This document shows, one piece after another, positions 16,156 to 25,483 of a DNA stretch of 64,000 nucleotides. The notes beneath the pieces are model-generated. The model saw nothing but the letters and a program-made list of their open reading frames with translations, had not been told where the DNA came from and did not search any database. How positions within the stretch are numbered: the first letter of the stretch is position 1; each line of letters starts with the position of its first letter. Origin of the DNA: Variovorax sp. Sphag1AA (lineage in GTDB: Bacteria > Pseudomonadota > Gammaproteobacteria > Burkholderiales > Burkholderiaceae_C); assembly GCF_014192575.1 (NCBI RefSeq), contig NZ_JACHYC010000007.1:310001-374000 (forward strand). The letters are read 5' to 3'. The position numbers and the translations under genes were made by a program.

Positions 16156-17087
16156 TCAGCCTCTGGCGTTGGCCAGGATCACGGTGCAGTGCGACGACAG
16201 GATGCCGCCCTCGTTGTGCACGATGGCGACCTCTGCGTCCTTGACCTGGCGCTCGCCGAGCCCGCCACGCAGTTGGCGCACCGCTTCCACGATGCCGAAC
16301 AGGCCGCCTGCCGCACCCGCATGCGCGTGCGCGTGGGACACGCATGCCGCCGTGGGTGTTGACCGGCAACCTGCCGCCGATACGTGCATGGCCCTCTGCG
16401 AAGAATGCTCCGCCTTCGCCGGGCTTGCAGAAGCCGAGTTCCTCCAATTCAATGATCGGCACGATCGTGAAACAGTCGTACAACTCGGCGACATCGATAT
16501 CTTGTGGACCGAGTCCGGCCATCTGGTCGGCGATGCGACCCGATTCGATGGCGCCGAACTCGGTCAGGCTCGGCGCGCACATCAGATGCTCGTGCGTGTG
16601 GAACTCGCCGATGCCCTGCAGGTAAACAGGCTTTGAGGTCCGCGGCGCGTTCAGTGCTGGTCACGATGAAGGCGCCGCCGGCATCCGAGATCAGACAGCA
16701 GTCGAGCATTCCCACGGGATCGGCGATCGGCTTCGCCTCGAGCACCTCCTGCAGCCACAGCGGCTTCTTCATGTGCGCATTGGGATGCAACAGCGCGTGG
16801 GCGCGCGTGTTGACCGCGACCTGGGCCATCTGCTCGCGGGTCGTACCATGCACGTGCACGTGCATGTGACGATTGACGATCATCGCGTAGAAGCTCGGTA
16901 TCGATGCGCCGTACGGCTGTTCATAGTAGGGATGCCCCACCGCCATGAGGGCGGCCACGGCGGCGTCCCGGCTCTGCCTGGTCGCCCGGTTCTCGCCTGC
17001 ACACACCAGGATCTTTTCAGCCTGACCGGTGGCGATGGCTTCTGCAGCATGCTTGAGCATCACCGCGGGACTGGCACCGCCGCAGAT
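16156..17087 (-). pseudogene. Decayed thiolase-fold gene, 5'-truncated and frameshifted
   Basis: Homologous to residues 88 to the end of the intact thiolase-fold protein at 10420-11598. The homology starts at GGASPAVMLKHAAEAI directly at the junction with the CoA-transferase gene, runs through CAGENRAT and DCCLISDAGGAFIVTS, then shifts frame near 16630 (continuing as EHLMCAPSLTEFGA and ELYDCF), and shifts again near 16345 before AGAAGGLFGIVEAV and the end ILSSHCTVILANARG. The N-terminal 87 codons and the promoter are missing, and an extra HV dipeptide repeat (HMHVHVHG) is present. Clearly non-functional. Confidence 0.85.
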
Positions 17088-18274
17088 GGAAGGCCCGCGC
17101 TCGCCTCCCCGAGCGCGGGAAAGCCGCGCGCCGGTTCCGCCTGCCGAACGCTCCGTGCGAGTGGCAGCGGCAATGCCGGAATCTCGGTGCCGTCCGCAGC
17201 CGCCAGCCGACCGGCGAACACGCCGCGGTCTCGAAACTGCGGCGCCTCCACCGCCTCCTGCAGCGACTTCACGACCGAGACGCACGCATCGACCCCCTGG
17301 AAGCGCCTCGTCCACTCCTCGGCCGTCCGAGTGGCGACGATGGCTGCAACCGCCGAGCGCACTCCGGCCGGATCCGAGCCGTCGGCGTGCAGGTGAGGCG
17401 CTTCGAGTACGCGAATGAAGTTGTTCCAGAACTTCTGCTCGAGCGGCGCGCAGGCCAGAAAGCGACCATCCAGGGTCTTGTAGACCTGGTATCGCGGCGT
17501 GCCTCCGGTCACGAGATCGCCACCGGGTGTGGGCCATTCCCCGGCTGCGAAGCCATTGCCCAGACCCCAGTACATGAGAGTGAACAGGTTGTCCGCCATC
17601 GCGACATCGATGAACCGACCTTGACCGTCGGCGTCGCGCGCCCTCAGGGCCAGCAGGATGTTCATCATTGCCGGATAGGCGCCGCCGGCGAGATCCGCGA
17701 CCAGCGCGTTGGGAATCCCCGGCGAACCGTCCGCGCCTGCTGCCAAGCCCAGCAGGCCCGTCTCGGCCTGGTAGTTCAGATCGTGCGCCGCCATGTTCGC
17801 GAGCGGCCCTTCCTGTCCCCATCCAGTGATGGCGCAATAAATCAGTCGAGGATTCAACGCCCGCATGTCGGCATATCCGAGGCCCAGGCGCTCCATCACG
17901 CCGGGCCTGAACTGCTCGACGACGACGTCCGCAGTACGCACCAGTTCCACTGCCTGCTCGCGTGCAACCGGGTCCTTGAGATCGAGCGCCAACGATCGCT
18001 TGCCCTGATTGAGCAGCGCGAAATTCACCGCGTCGTCGCCCAGCTTCGGCGCATAGGAACGCATCTCGTCACCGCTGCCTGGTCGCTCGATCTTGATGAC
18101 TTCCGCACCGGCTTGCGCCAATAACAGAGTGCACATCGGTCCAGGGAGCAAGGTACTGAAATCGACGACGCGGATGCCCGCCAGGGGAGCCCGGTCCGCA
18201 CTCGGACCGATCGGTGTGTGTTGCGTGCTCATGCCGACGAAGCCGCAATCTCCATGCCACTGCCGGCATCGCAC
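17060..18274 (-). CDS. CaiB/BaiF CoA-transferase with replaced C-terminus
   Basis: A 404-residue class III CoA-transferase. GIRVVDFSTLLPGPMCTLLLAQAGAEVIK and the catalytic-aspartate region NALVADLAGGAYPAMM are intact, as is the small-domain region. The last normal residues are about FPALGEAS, after which the frame runs into the truncated thiolase sequence in a foreign frame and stops at 17060. About ten to twenty family-typical C-terminal residues are lost, so activity is uncertain. It is transcribed divergently from the CoA-transferase at 18379. The start at 18274 may be a few codons long; MSTQHTPIGPSADRAPLAG (ATG at 18232) is a good alternative. Confidence 0.75.
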   Translation of the reverse strand: MRCRQWHGDCGFVGMSTQHTPIGPSADRAPLAGIRVVDFSTLLPGPMCTLLLAQAGAEVIKIERPGSGDEMRSYAPKLGDDAVNFALLNQGKRSLALDLKDPVAREQAVELVRTADVVVEQFRPGVMERLGLGYADMRALNPRLIYCAITGWGQEGPLANMAAHDLNYQAETGLLGLAAGADGSPGIPNALVADLAGGAYPAMMNILLALRARDADGQGRFIDVAMADNLFTLMYWGLGNGFAAGEWPTPGGDLVTGGTPRYQVYKTLDGRFLACAPLEQKFWNNFIRVLEAPHLHADGSDPAGVRSAVAAIVATRTAEEWTRRFQGVDACVSVVKSLQEAVEAPQFRDRGVFAGRLAAADGTEIPALPLPLARSVRQAEPARGFPALGEASAGLPSAAVPVPR

Positions 18275-18378
18275 GACGGTCAGCAGAACTAACCGTGACC
18301 GCTAGAAAAGCCAACTCGACTCGCAGCTGCCGCATCCCGAGAATTCGACACCAACCCCGCTCTCTACTCCGAGTAAAA

Positions 18379-19656
18379 ATGCCCACTGCCAGAGCTGCAT
18401 CACGGCCCCTCGAGGGCATCCAGGTGATCGAACTCGCCCACCTCATCGCCGGGCCCTACTGCGGCCAGATGCTGGCCGACGAGGGTGCCAACGTGATCAA
18501 GATCGAGCCGCCGGGCGGCGAACTCACGCGACATCGACCGCCTGCACGTCAGGCCCAGGAAGGCGAGGTGACGGCCTACTACGCCTCGCTCAACCGTGGC
18601 AAGAGCAGCGTCGTGCTCGACCTGAAGAATGCCGAAGCGGCCGACATCCTTGACCGTCTTCTCCAGGGCGCTGACGTGTTCGTGACGAACATGCGCAGCT
18701 CCGCGCTGGAACGACTCGGCATCCATCCGGACGTACTGCACGCCCGCTATCCGCGTCTCGTGATCGCGTGTATCTCCGGCTTCGGCCTCCAGAATTCCGG
18801 CGAGTACGCCGACCGCGCAGGCCTCGCCATGGTGGCCGAAGCCATGGCAGGCGCGACCGGCCTCACGCGCGATCACAAGGGCAACGCCGTATGGTGCGGA
18901 TTCGCCCTCGGCGACATCATGGCCGCTGTGTCCGCGCATGCGGGCATCCTGCTCGCGCTGCGCAACCAGGAGCGGTACGGCGTCGGCAAGGTCATCGACG
19001 TCGGGCTGGTCGAATGCATGCTGCCGATGGTGTCTGTCGCGCTGAGTCGCGCGCAGATCGAAGAGAAGTCCGTGTCGGACTTCGCGGGCTCCAACAATTT
19101 CCACGGCGTGCCTTACGGTGCCTTCCCGGCTGCCGACGGCGCGGTCAACATCGGCTGCAACCGCGACGACTTCTGGCGACGGCTCTGTGCGGCGATAGGT
19201 CGGCCGGAACTGGCATCCGATCCGCGCTATGCGACCTACAACGATCGCATGCGTCACCAGCACGAGGTGCACGCCATCACGGAGTCCTTCACCCGCGTCC
19301 ACACCCGCGCCGAGATCACCGCCAGGCTGGTCGAGTTCGACGTGCCGGTGGCCGGCATCCTGAGCATGGAGGAAGTGGTCGACGACCCATATCTTCGGCG
19401 GCGTGGCGCGCTGTGCAAAGTCGAGGACGGATTCGGAGGTACCTTCACGCTGCCTGCGAATCCCGCCTGGCTCGACGATGACGACCGCGTGTTGCGCGTG
19501 CCCCGGCTGGGCGAGCAGCGCGACGCCGTGCTGGGTCACGCGCTAAGCCTGGACGCCGAGGAGATCGCGAGACTCGAACAGGCCGGCGCGTTCGGCGCTG
19601 GCCGGCAGGCCGGCGCGGGCGAATCCAGACAGAAGGACGCTGTGCATTCCGCCTGA
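18379..19656 (+). CDS. CaiB/BaiF CoA-transferase
   Basis: A 425-residue class III CoA-transferase starting MPTARAASRPLEGIQVIELAHLIAGPYCGQMLADEGANVIK. The catalytic Asp region reads CGFALGDIMAAVSA. The frame is open from 18214, but the ATG at 18379 precedes the fold by the usual distance and does not overlap the divergent CoA-transferase. It is followed by an acyl-CoA dehydrogenase (19704) and a crotonase (20943), so it probably supplies the CoA ester that these two process. Confidence 0.88.
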   Translation: MPTARAASRPLEGIQVIELAHLIAGPYCGQMLADEGANVIKIEPPGGELTRHRPPARQAQEGEVTAYYASLNRGKSSVVLDLKNAEAADILDRLLQGADVFVTNMRSSALERLGIHPDVLHARYPRLVIACISGFGLQNSGEYADRAGLAMVAEAMAGATGLTRDHKGNAVWCGFALGDIMAAVSAHAGILLALRNQERYGVGKVIDVGLVECMLPMVSVALSRAQIEEKSVSDFAGSNNFHGVPYGAFPAADGAVNIGCNRDDFWRRLCAAIGRPELASDPRYATYNDRMRHQHEVHAITESFTRVHTRAEITARLVEFDVPVAGILSMEEVVDDPYLRRRGALCKVEDGFGGTFTLPANPAWLDDDDRVLRVPRLGEQRDAVLGHALSLDAEEIARLEQAGAFGAGRQAGAGESRQKDAVHSA

Positions 19657-19703
19657 TACCCGTGCGCAACACTTACACCCGAACATCGAAACAGGAGCAC
19701 CTG

Positions 19704-20930
19704 ATGGACCCATCCACCGAGGAGGAAATTGAGGCCGTGCGCGATATGGTCAACCGCTTCATGCAGGCGGAAGTGAACCCGGTCATGGACGGCTATGAAC
19801 AACGTGGCGAGTTCCCGCGTGAAGTGATCAGTAGGGCCGGCGCCGCCGGTCTGTACGGCGCGGTGTTTCCGGAATCGGTCGGCGGCAGCAATATGGGCTA
19901 CCTCGCCGCGGCCGTGATCCAAGAGGAGATGGCGCGCAATGACGTACGCTTTTCCTCCTGCAACAACCAGCAGGGATCAACCTGCCCCAGCACCATCTAC
20001 TTCGGGGGCACCGCCGAGCAGGTGCAGAAGTACGTCCCTAACCTGCTCGCGGGCAAGACGATTGGGATGATGTCCCTCACTGAGTCGGGCGGCGGCTCCG
20101 ACGCCGAAGGCAACCTGAAAACCTTCGCCCGGCGCGACGGCGAAGTCTATCGCATCACCGGGCAGAAGATGTGGGCGTCGATGGCCAATGAGACCGACGT
20201 CGGCATCCTGCTCGCACGCACCGATCGCAACGCCGGCGCCAAGGGCGTCTCGGCCTTCATTGTCCAGCCGAAGAAATATCCAGGTTGGAAGGCCGAGCCC
20301 ATTTCCATGCTCGGCCTTTCGAACGCACTGCGCACCAATGTGCTTTTCCTCGATGATTTCGTCGTGCCAGTGGAAGACCGGCTCGGCGAGGAAGGCGACG
20401 GCTTCAAGATCATCATGCGCACGCTGCAGGCGGGACGCGTGACGGTGGCCGGCAAGGCACTCGGTGTTGCGCGCGCCTGCTTCGAAGATGCGGTGCGCTA
20501 CGCCAACGAGCGAACGCTGCGCGGTCAGGCGATCGGGCGCCTGCAGATGATCCAGTCCGACATCGCCGAGATGGCCGTGGCGATCGAGGCGAGCCGCGCC
20601 CTGGTCTACAAAGCCGCGCAAATGATGGATGCCAGCCAGCCATCGAACCGCATCGCCGCGATGGCCAAGTACCACGCATCGCAGACCGCCAAGATGTGCG
20701 CCGACAAGGCGCAACAGATCTTCGGCGGCTATGGCCTGGCACGGGAATACCGGGTGTCGTGGCTCAAGTCATATGCCGACCTCTTCTTCACGGGCGAAGG
20801 CTCCGCCAACGTCCAGAAAATCATGATTGCCGAGGACGCGCTGGGCTACAAGGTCGCAGACCGTCATCATGGCAAGACGGGGCTGCGCGACATCCGCAAG
20901 GACGACGTGGCCGCCGAGGCCACGCGCTAG
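19704..20930 (+). CDS. Acyl-CoA dehydrogenase
   Basis: A 408-residue FAD acyl-CoA dehydrogenase beginning MDPSTEEEIEAVRDMVNRFM. MSLTESGGGSDAEGN is the flavin/substrate motif, and GEGSANVQKIMIAEDALG carries the likely catalytic glutamate. The ATG at 19704 has an AGGAG site at 19693; the frame from 19662 is longer but unsupported. Forms an operon with the CoA-transferase upstream and the crotonase 12 bases downstream. Electrons would go to an ETF such as the one at 8031-9733. Substrate unknown. Confidence 0.88.
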   Translation: MDPSTEEEIEAVRDMVNRFMQAEVNPVMDGYEQRGEFPREVISRAGAAGLYGAVFPESVGGSNMGYLAAAVIQEEMARNDVRFSSCNNQQGSTCPSTIYFGGTAEQVQKYVPNLLAGKTIGMMSLTESGGGSDAEGNLKTFARRDGEVYRITGQKMWASMANETDVGILLARTDRNAGAKGVSAFIVQPKKYPGWKAEPISMLGLSNALRTNVLFLDDFVVPVEDRLGEEGDGFKIIMRTLQAGRVTVAGKALGVARACFEDAVRYANERTLRGQAIGRLQMIQSDIAEMAVAIEASRALVYKAAQMMDASQPSNRIAAMAKYHASQTAKMCADKAQQIFGGYGLAREYRVSWLKSYADLFFTGEGSANVQKIMIAEDALGYKVADRHHGKTGLRDIRKDDVAAEATR

Positions 20931-20942
20931 GGCGGCGGCGCC

Positions 20943-21731
20943 ATGTCGGAACTGCTCGGCCTCGCGATCGATCGTGGTGTCGCCACGATCACGTTGAACC
21001 GTCCTGAAAAGCTCAACGCCTTCACCGACGACATGCTGGACCGCTGGGTCGATGCGCTTGAGGCCTGCCGCATCGATCCGGCGGTGCGCGTCATCGTGAT
21101 CACGGGTACCGGCCGCGCCTTCACCACGGGTGGCGACGTGGAGAGCTTCGGCGCCAGTGCGGCCCTGTCTCCCGCGCGCATCAAGGAGCGGCTTATACAG
21201 GGCATCCAACGGCTGCCGCGCAAGATGGCCGAGATCGACAAGCCGATCATCGCCGCGCTCAATGGCTTCGCGACGGGCGGCGGCCTGGATATCGCGTTGG
21301 CCTGCGACATCCGCTTCGCTGCCCACAGCGCCCGATTGGCCGAGACTTACGCGCGCATGGGACTGATCCCGGGCGGCGGCGGCGCCTTCTTGCTACCGCG
21401 CATCGTTGGCATGGCTAAGGCGCTCGAAATGTTGTGGAGCTGCGACTGGGTGGACGCTGCGGAGGCCGAGCGCATCGGCCTCGTCAACCGTGTCTTCGCG
21501 GACGACGAACTCATGGAGCGCACCTACGCATTCGCGCGCCAGGTGGCGGACGCCGCGCCGATATCGGTCCAGCTGATCAAACGCGTGGCACGCCTGAGTC
21601 AAGGCCAGGACCTGGACACGGCGCTGGACATCGCAGCCTCCAACCTGCCGATCGCACGCACCAGCGAAGACCACCTGGAGGCGGTGCGCGCGTTCAAGGA
21701 AAAGCGCAAGCCGCAATTCCAGTGCCGCTGA
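20943..21731 (+). CDS. Enoyl-CoA hydratase/isomerase family protein (atypical active site)
   Basis: A 262-residue crotonase. The oxyanion-hole glycines are present (ATGGGLDIALACD, LIPGGGGAFLLPRIVG), but the first hydratase Glu is Asp in GGLDIAL and the position of the second Glu is a Tyr in AETYARMGLIPG. A plain hydratase is therefore doubtful; isomerase, hydrolase or lyase chemistry is possible. It ends the CoA-transferase/dehydrogenase/crotonase operon and converges on the LysR gene. Confidence 0.8.
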   Translation: MSELLGLAIDRGVATITLNRPEKLNAFTDDMLDRWVDALEACRIDPAVRVIVITGTGRAFTTGGDVESFGASAALSPARIKERLIQGIQRLPRKMAEIDKPIIAALNGFATGGGLDIALACDIRFAAHSARLAETYARMGLIPGGGGAFLLPRIVGMAKALEMLWSCDWVDAAEAERIGLVNRVFADDELMERTYAFARQVADAAPISVQLIKRVARLSQGQDLDTALDIAASNLPIARTSEDHLEAVRAFKEKRKPQFQCR

Positions 21732-21758
21732 CCACCACTCGAACGCACGCACATGCCA

Positions 21759-22697
21759 TCAAAGGGACCCAGCCAGTTCCTCGACGATCGCGATTATGCG
21801 ATCGAGTACAGGATCGCGCCTGCCCTTGACCCAGCCGAACACGAAATGCGTCACGTAGTCGACATCCTGGAGTGGAATGACCGCCAGGCTCGACGGATAG
21901 CTGAAGCCCTTGCCCATGACCGCAAGGCCGATGCCCATTCCCACCGAGATCAGATTGAGCTGCGAGGCGACCGAACTGACCTCCTGCACGATCCGCGGTT
22001 CGAACCCTGCGTCCTTGCACAGCGAGAACATTGGTCCGTAGCCAGGGCTGCTGCTCGAGCGTGGCACCACGACGAAGGGCTCTTGCGCAAGCTCGGCCAG
22101 CGCGACGCGTTCGCGCTTCGCCAGCGGATGGTCGTTCGGCACGGCGACCCCGAGTCCCCCGGACTGGATCGTGATCCAGTCGAGGACCGCCTCGTCCTGC
22201 GCCCGCACGCCCCCATCGCCCTTGCCGTGCAGCGGCGCGGAGCCCGGTCCGAAGTGCATGAAGCCCGCATGGATCCTGCCCTCCGCAAGCGCCTTTGGCT
22301 GAATCATTGTCGCGAGCTCGATCAGCGACAGCGCGACGTCCGGACAGGCTTCGTGGAATCTCTTGACGGCGGCGCGGAAGAGCCCGTGCAGCAGCGTCAG
22401 CCCGCCATAGCCGATGTTGAGCGCGCCAGTGCGGCCTTCGCCCACGCGCTTCGCCATGGAGAGCGACTCGTTCAGATCGTCCATGACCGTCTGAAGCCTG
22501 GGCAGCAAGGCGCGGCCGGCAGCCGTCAGCTTGACCTGGTGCGGCAAGCGCTCGAAAAGCGCAGTCCCGAGTTCGCTCTCAAGGTCGGCGATGATCTGCG
22601 AGACCGCAGGTCGGGTCACGTGCAGCCGATCGGCCGCGCGGCCGAAATGCTCTTCTTCCGCCGCGGCCATGAAATAGCGCAAGTGTCGAAGTTCCAT
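21759..22697 (-). CDS. LysR-family transcriptional regulator
   Basis: A 312-residue LysR regulator. The winged helix-turn-helix spans residues 1-60 (MELRHLRYFMAAAEEEHFGRAADRLHVTRPAVSQIIADLE), and the effector domain follows. Homologous starts at MELRHLRYF, so the ATG at 22697 is used rather than the longer frame to 22805. It is divergent from the iron-type dehydrogenase gene at 22834 and convergent with the acyl-CoA operon, and probably controls one or both; the 136-base divergent gap would hold the operator. Confidence 0.88.
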   Translation of the reverse strand: MELRHLRYFMAAAEEEHFGRAADRLHVTRPAVSQIIADLESELGTALFERLPHQVKLTAAGRALLPRLQTVMDDLNESLSMAKRVGEGRTGALNIGYGGLTLLHGLFRAAVKRFHEACPDVALSLIELATMIQPKALAEGRIHAGFMHFGPGSAPLHGKGDGGVRAQDEAVLDWITIQSGGLGVAVPNDHPLAKRERVALAELAQEPFVVVPRSSSSPGYGPMFSLCKDAGFEPRIVQEVSSVASQLNLISVGMGIGLAVMGKGFSYPSSLAVIPLQDVDYVTHFVFGWVKGRRDPVLDRIIAIVEELAGSL

Positions 22698-22833
22698 GCT
22701 GGCGAGAGTGTCCGTTCGGGTAGGGGAGCAGAAGCGAACAGAGCATACCGCCCGCGGCCTGCACCGCGCATCGCCGGCAACTCGCTGCGGGCCGTCGCGG
22801 CGCACCTTTGCCCCTGAGCTCTAAATTCACGCC

Positions 22834-24000
22834 ATGCCCTTCCAGCACCTTGCTGCCGAACTCCGCGTCTACAGCGGCGCGGACAGCCTCGCGTCTCTCG
22901 CGCGCGAACTTCAGCGCGTCAAGTGCTGCCGCGCCGTCATCGTCAGCGGCAAGTCCGTGGCCCGCAGCGAAGGCATGCAGCTTCTGCGGGAAGCTCTCGG
23001 ATCCGCATGGGCAGGCGCATTCGACGGCGTACGCTCGCACAGCCCACTGCCAGCGATCGAAGAAGCCGCAAGGGCGCTCGCGAACACCGACGCCGACGCG
23101 GTGATCGCGGTCGGCGGCGGCTCGGCCGCGGTGACAGCGCGCGCCGCCGCCATCCTTCTTGCCGAACGGCAGCCTGCCCGCGCCCTTTGCACGCGGCGCT
23201 TGGCGGACGGCACCTTCGAAAGCCCTCGACTTCCCGCCATCAAGTTGCCGCAATTTGGTGTGCTCACCACGCCCAGCACCGCCTTCGTAAAGGCGGGGAG
23301 CGCCGTGCTCGATCCGGACAACGGCGAGCGCGTTGCCCTCTTCGATCCCAAGACCCGTGCCAGGGCCCTCTTCCTGCACCCCGCGTTCCTGAGCTCAGCC
23401 CCCTCCGAGCTGGTGAAGAGCGCCGGCCTCAATACGCTCTCGACCGCCGTCGAAGCGCTCGAATCGCCGCGCTGCGATCCGATATCGGAAGCGTTGCTAC
23501 GCCACGCGCTGCGCCTCACCGCCGACAATCTCGGCCGTCCGTCAACGGACGATCCGGTCGCCCGCGAACAGTTGGCGACTGCCGCCTTGCTCTGCGGACG
23601 CGGCACGGAACAGGCTGGCGGCGGATTGGCGTCGGTCCTGGCCCACGCGATCGGCCACCGCACCCACGTCGCCAACGGCCTGGTAAACGCCATCGTCCTT
23701 CCGCACACGATTCGCTTCAACGCGCCGGCTACAGCCGGTGCTGCGTCGCGCATCACCGAAAGTCTTCTGCACGGGTCGGCCAGCGGCAGCATGCAGGCTT
23801 CCCCCGCATTCGTGGCGCAGTGCATCGAGTCGCTCTTCGCGCGACTCGGCCTGCCACGCCGGCTGCGCGACATCGGCGTCGAACAGGACGAACTGACTCC
23901 GATCGCGCACGCTGCGATGGCCGACTGGTTCATCGGCCGCGGGCCGCGGCGCGTGCAGTCGCACGCCGAACTGCTGACGCTTCTCGAAGGCGCCTGGTAG
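22834..24000 (+). CDS. Iron-type alcohol dehydrogenase / maleylacetate reductase family, metal site altered
   Basis: A 388-residue member of the iron-containing dehydrogenase family, with the NAD motif VIAVGGGSAAVTARA near residue 95. The family's four metal ligands are only partly kept: the segment that usually reads G(D/N)AxxHAVEA is GLNTLSTAVEALESP, so the His is a Thr, and the LPH loop is HVANGLVNAIVLPH, where the ligand His is replaced. The Asn in GLN is seen in maleylacetate reductases. The protein may work without metal or do another reaction. It is followed after 33 bases by a Bug protein gene. Confidence 0.75.
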   Translation: MPFQHLAAELRVYSGADSLASLARELQRVKCCRAVIVSGKSVARSEGMQLLREALGSAWAGAFDGVRSHSPLPAIEEAARALANTDADAVIAVGGGSAAVTARAAAILLAERQPARALCTRRLADGTFESPRLPAIKLPQFGVLTTPSTAFVKAGSAVLDPDNGERVALFDPKTRARALFLHPAFLSSAPSELVKSAGLNTLSTAVEALESPRCDPISEALLRHALRLTADNLGRPSTDDPVAREQLATAALLCGRGTEQAGGGLASVLAHAIGHRTHVANGLVNAIVLPHTIRFNAPATAGAASRITESLLHGSASGSMQASPAFVAQCIESLFARLGLPRRLRDIGVEQDELTPIAHAAMADWFIGRGPRRVQSHAELLTLLEGAW

Positions 24001-24033
24001 TCGCAACTCAAAACCATTCAAGAGACTCGATTC

Positions 24034-25014
24034 ATGATCAAGAGAAGACGTTTCATCCACGCAGGTCTGTCGGTCCTGGCCATTGGGCTGTCACACACGG
24101 CGTCCGCCGAGGACAAGTTCCCGTCGAAGCCCCTGCGCATCATCGTCACCTTCGGTGCCGGCGGTTCGGGCGACCTGCTCGCGCGCGCGCTCGGGCAGGA
24201 GCTGGGAGACGTGCTGGGGCAACCCGTGATCGTCGAGAACCGCGCGGGCGGCAACGCGATTCCGGGCACCGAGTACGCGGCCAAGGCGCCCGCCGACGGC
24301 TACACGATCCTGGAGTACTCGAGCACCTTGGCCGTCAATATGGCGTTGCAGCCAGGCCTCCCCTACGACCTGTTCCGCGACTTCACGCCGATCGCCTACA
24401 CCTTCGAAGCTCCCTTGGTGCTCTTGACGCCTGCCACGGGTTCGAACAAGACGGTGAAGGACCTGATTGCATTCGCCAAGGCCAACCCTAAGGGTGTCTC
24501 GTTCGGCCACGGCGGCGTCGGCTCGATGAGCCACTTGTCCGGTGAACTATTCAAGCGCTCGATGGGCATCGATGCCGTCAGCGTGGCCTACAAGGGCAAT
24601 TCGCCGGCCATGGCCGACCTGATCGGCGGCCGGCTCGACTATTACTTCGCCACGATGAGCGATGTGCTTCCCAACATCAAGTCCGGCCGCTTGAACGCCG
24701 TCGCGGTGACCTCGAATCAGCGCGATCCGCTGCTTCCGAACGTACCGACGATGGTCGAACTCGGCTACAAGGATTTCACGCCTACCACCTCCTGGGGCTT
24801 CATGGTTCCGAAGAGCACCCCGCCTGCGCTCGTGAATCACCTGCGGGATGCAATCGCCAAGGCCCTGGGAAGGCCCGTCATGCAGGAGCGGCTCACGGCG
24901 GTCGGCGCCAATTCTAAGGATGCAGGCGGCCCGGAAGTGCTCACCGCCAAGATGAAGGCGGAGATCGCGCGCTGGGAACCAGTGATCAAGGCGGCCCAGA
25001 TCAAGCCCGAATGA
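24034..25014 (+). CDS. Bug/TctC family periplasmic solute-binding protein
   Basis: A 326-residue Bug-family receptor. An N-terminal signal peptide with RRRF near its start (possible Tat-type) ends near HTASA, and the mature protein begins EDKFPSKPLRIIVTFGAGGSGDLLARALG, then VIVENRAGGNA and the AADGYTIL-like motif PADGYTILEYSS. Bug proteins bind carboxylates or amides and serve TctAB-type carriers, but no tctA or tctB gene lies in the window. Its neighbour is the iron-type dehydrogenase gene. Confidence 0.92.
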   Translation: MIKRRRFIHAGLSVLAIGLSHTASAEDKFPSKPLRIIVTFGAGGSGDLLARALGQELGDVLGQPVIVENRAGGNAIPGTEYAAKAPADGYTILEYSSTLAVNMALQPGLPYDLFRDFTPIAYTFEAPLVLLTPATGSNKTVKDLIAFAKANPKGVSFGHGGVGSMSHLSGELFKRSMGIDAVSVAYKGNSPAMADLIGGRLDYYFATMSDVLPNIKSGRLNAVAVTSNQRDPLLPNVPTMVELGYKDFTPTTSWGFMVPKSTPPALVNHLRDAIAKALGRPVMQERLTAVGANSKDAGGPEVLTAKMKAEIARWEPVIKAAQIKPE

Positions 25015-25483
25015 CGGCTTTCGCCGGGCACGGTGCGCAGCTCAAGGTTGCTGCACCGTCGAGCTTGAGCGGCGGCTTGTCACTCGGCAGCTCGGACTCG
25101 GCCTTGCCTTGAACGAGCGCCTGCACGGCAAGCGTAGGCAGCAACGCGACCAGTTCCGCCAGATGGGTACAACGCACACGCGGCGTCAGGCGTTCAGCAA
25201 CTGCGCGCCGAAAACCCTTGAGAAGGTTGCAACCCCCCAGTGACTGCATCGCCTTCGTAGCTTCAGGACAGACCGCCTGAAACGGCGTCCGGGGCATCGA
25301 CGCCTCCACGTTGACCACTTCGAACGTACGATCCACAGTCAGCCGCAGCGCCATCAGGTGCATTGGCAAGCCGGCGGCGAAGGTCTGGGTCGGGGTGGAA
25401 AAGGGTTGCTGCTTGACGTCCTCGATGGTTCTCCTTTCAATCGCGGGCAGGGCTGATACTTCCATCGCATCCTGACGCGGCAA
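25001..25483 (-). pseudogene. Diverged, probably degenerate DUF2889 protein
   Basis: A 160-codon frame. Residues 40-135 align with DUF2889: GLPMHLMALRLTVDRTFEVVNVEAS, then AVCPEATKAMQSLGGCNLLKGFRRAVAERLTPRVRCTHLAELV, followed by the DKPPLKLDGAATL tail. The N-terminal part with the RRxDGLWDxxAHL motif is not readable (only RQDAMEVSA is left), and the end breaks off at AKAVIRA where family members continue to a tyrosine-rich terminus. It overlaps the 3' end of the Bug gene by 14 bases on the other strand. It may be a decayed copy or a real but fast-evolving paralogue. Confidence 0.55.

Noticed and set aside
16449..17837. Minus-strand frame of 462 codons joining CoA-transferase shadow and thiolase residues
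   Set aside because: The first half is a wrong-frame reading of the CoA-transferase; only the thiolase part is homologous, so it is treated as a pseudogene.
22923..24491. Plus-strand frame of 522 codons across the dehydrogenase and Bug genes
   Set aside because: An Arg-rich shadow in another frame with no domain.
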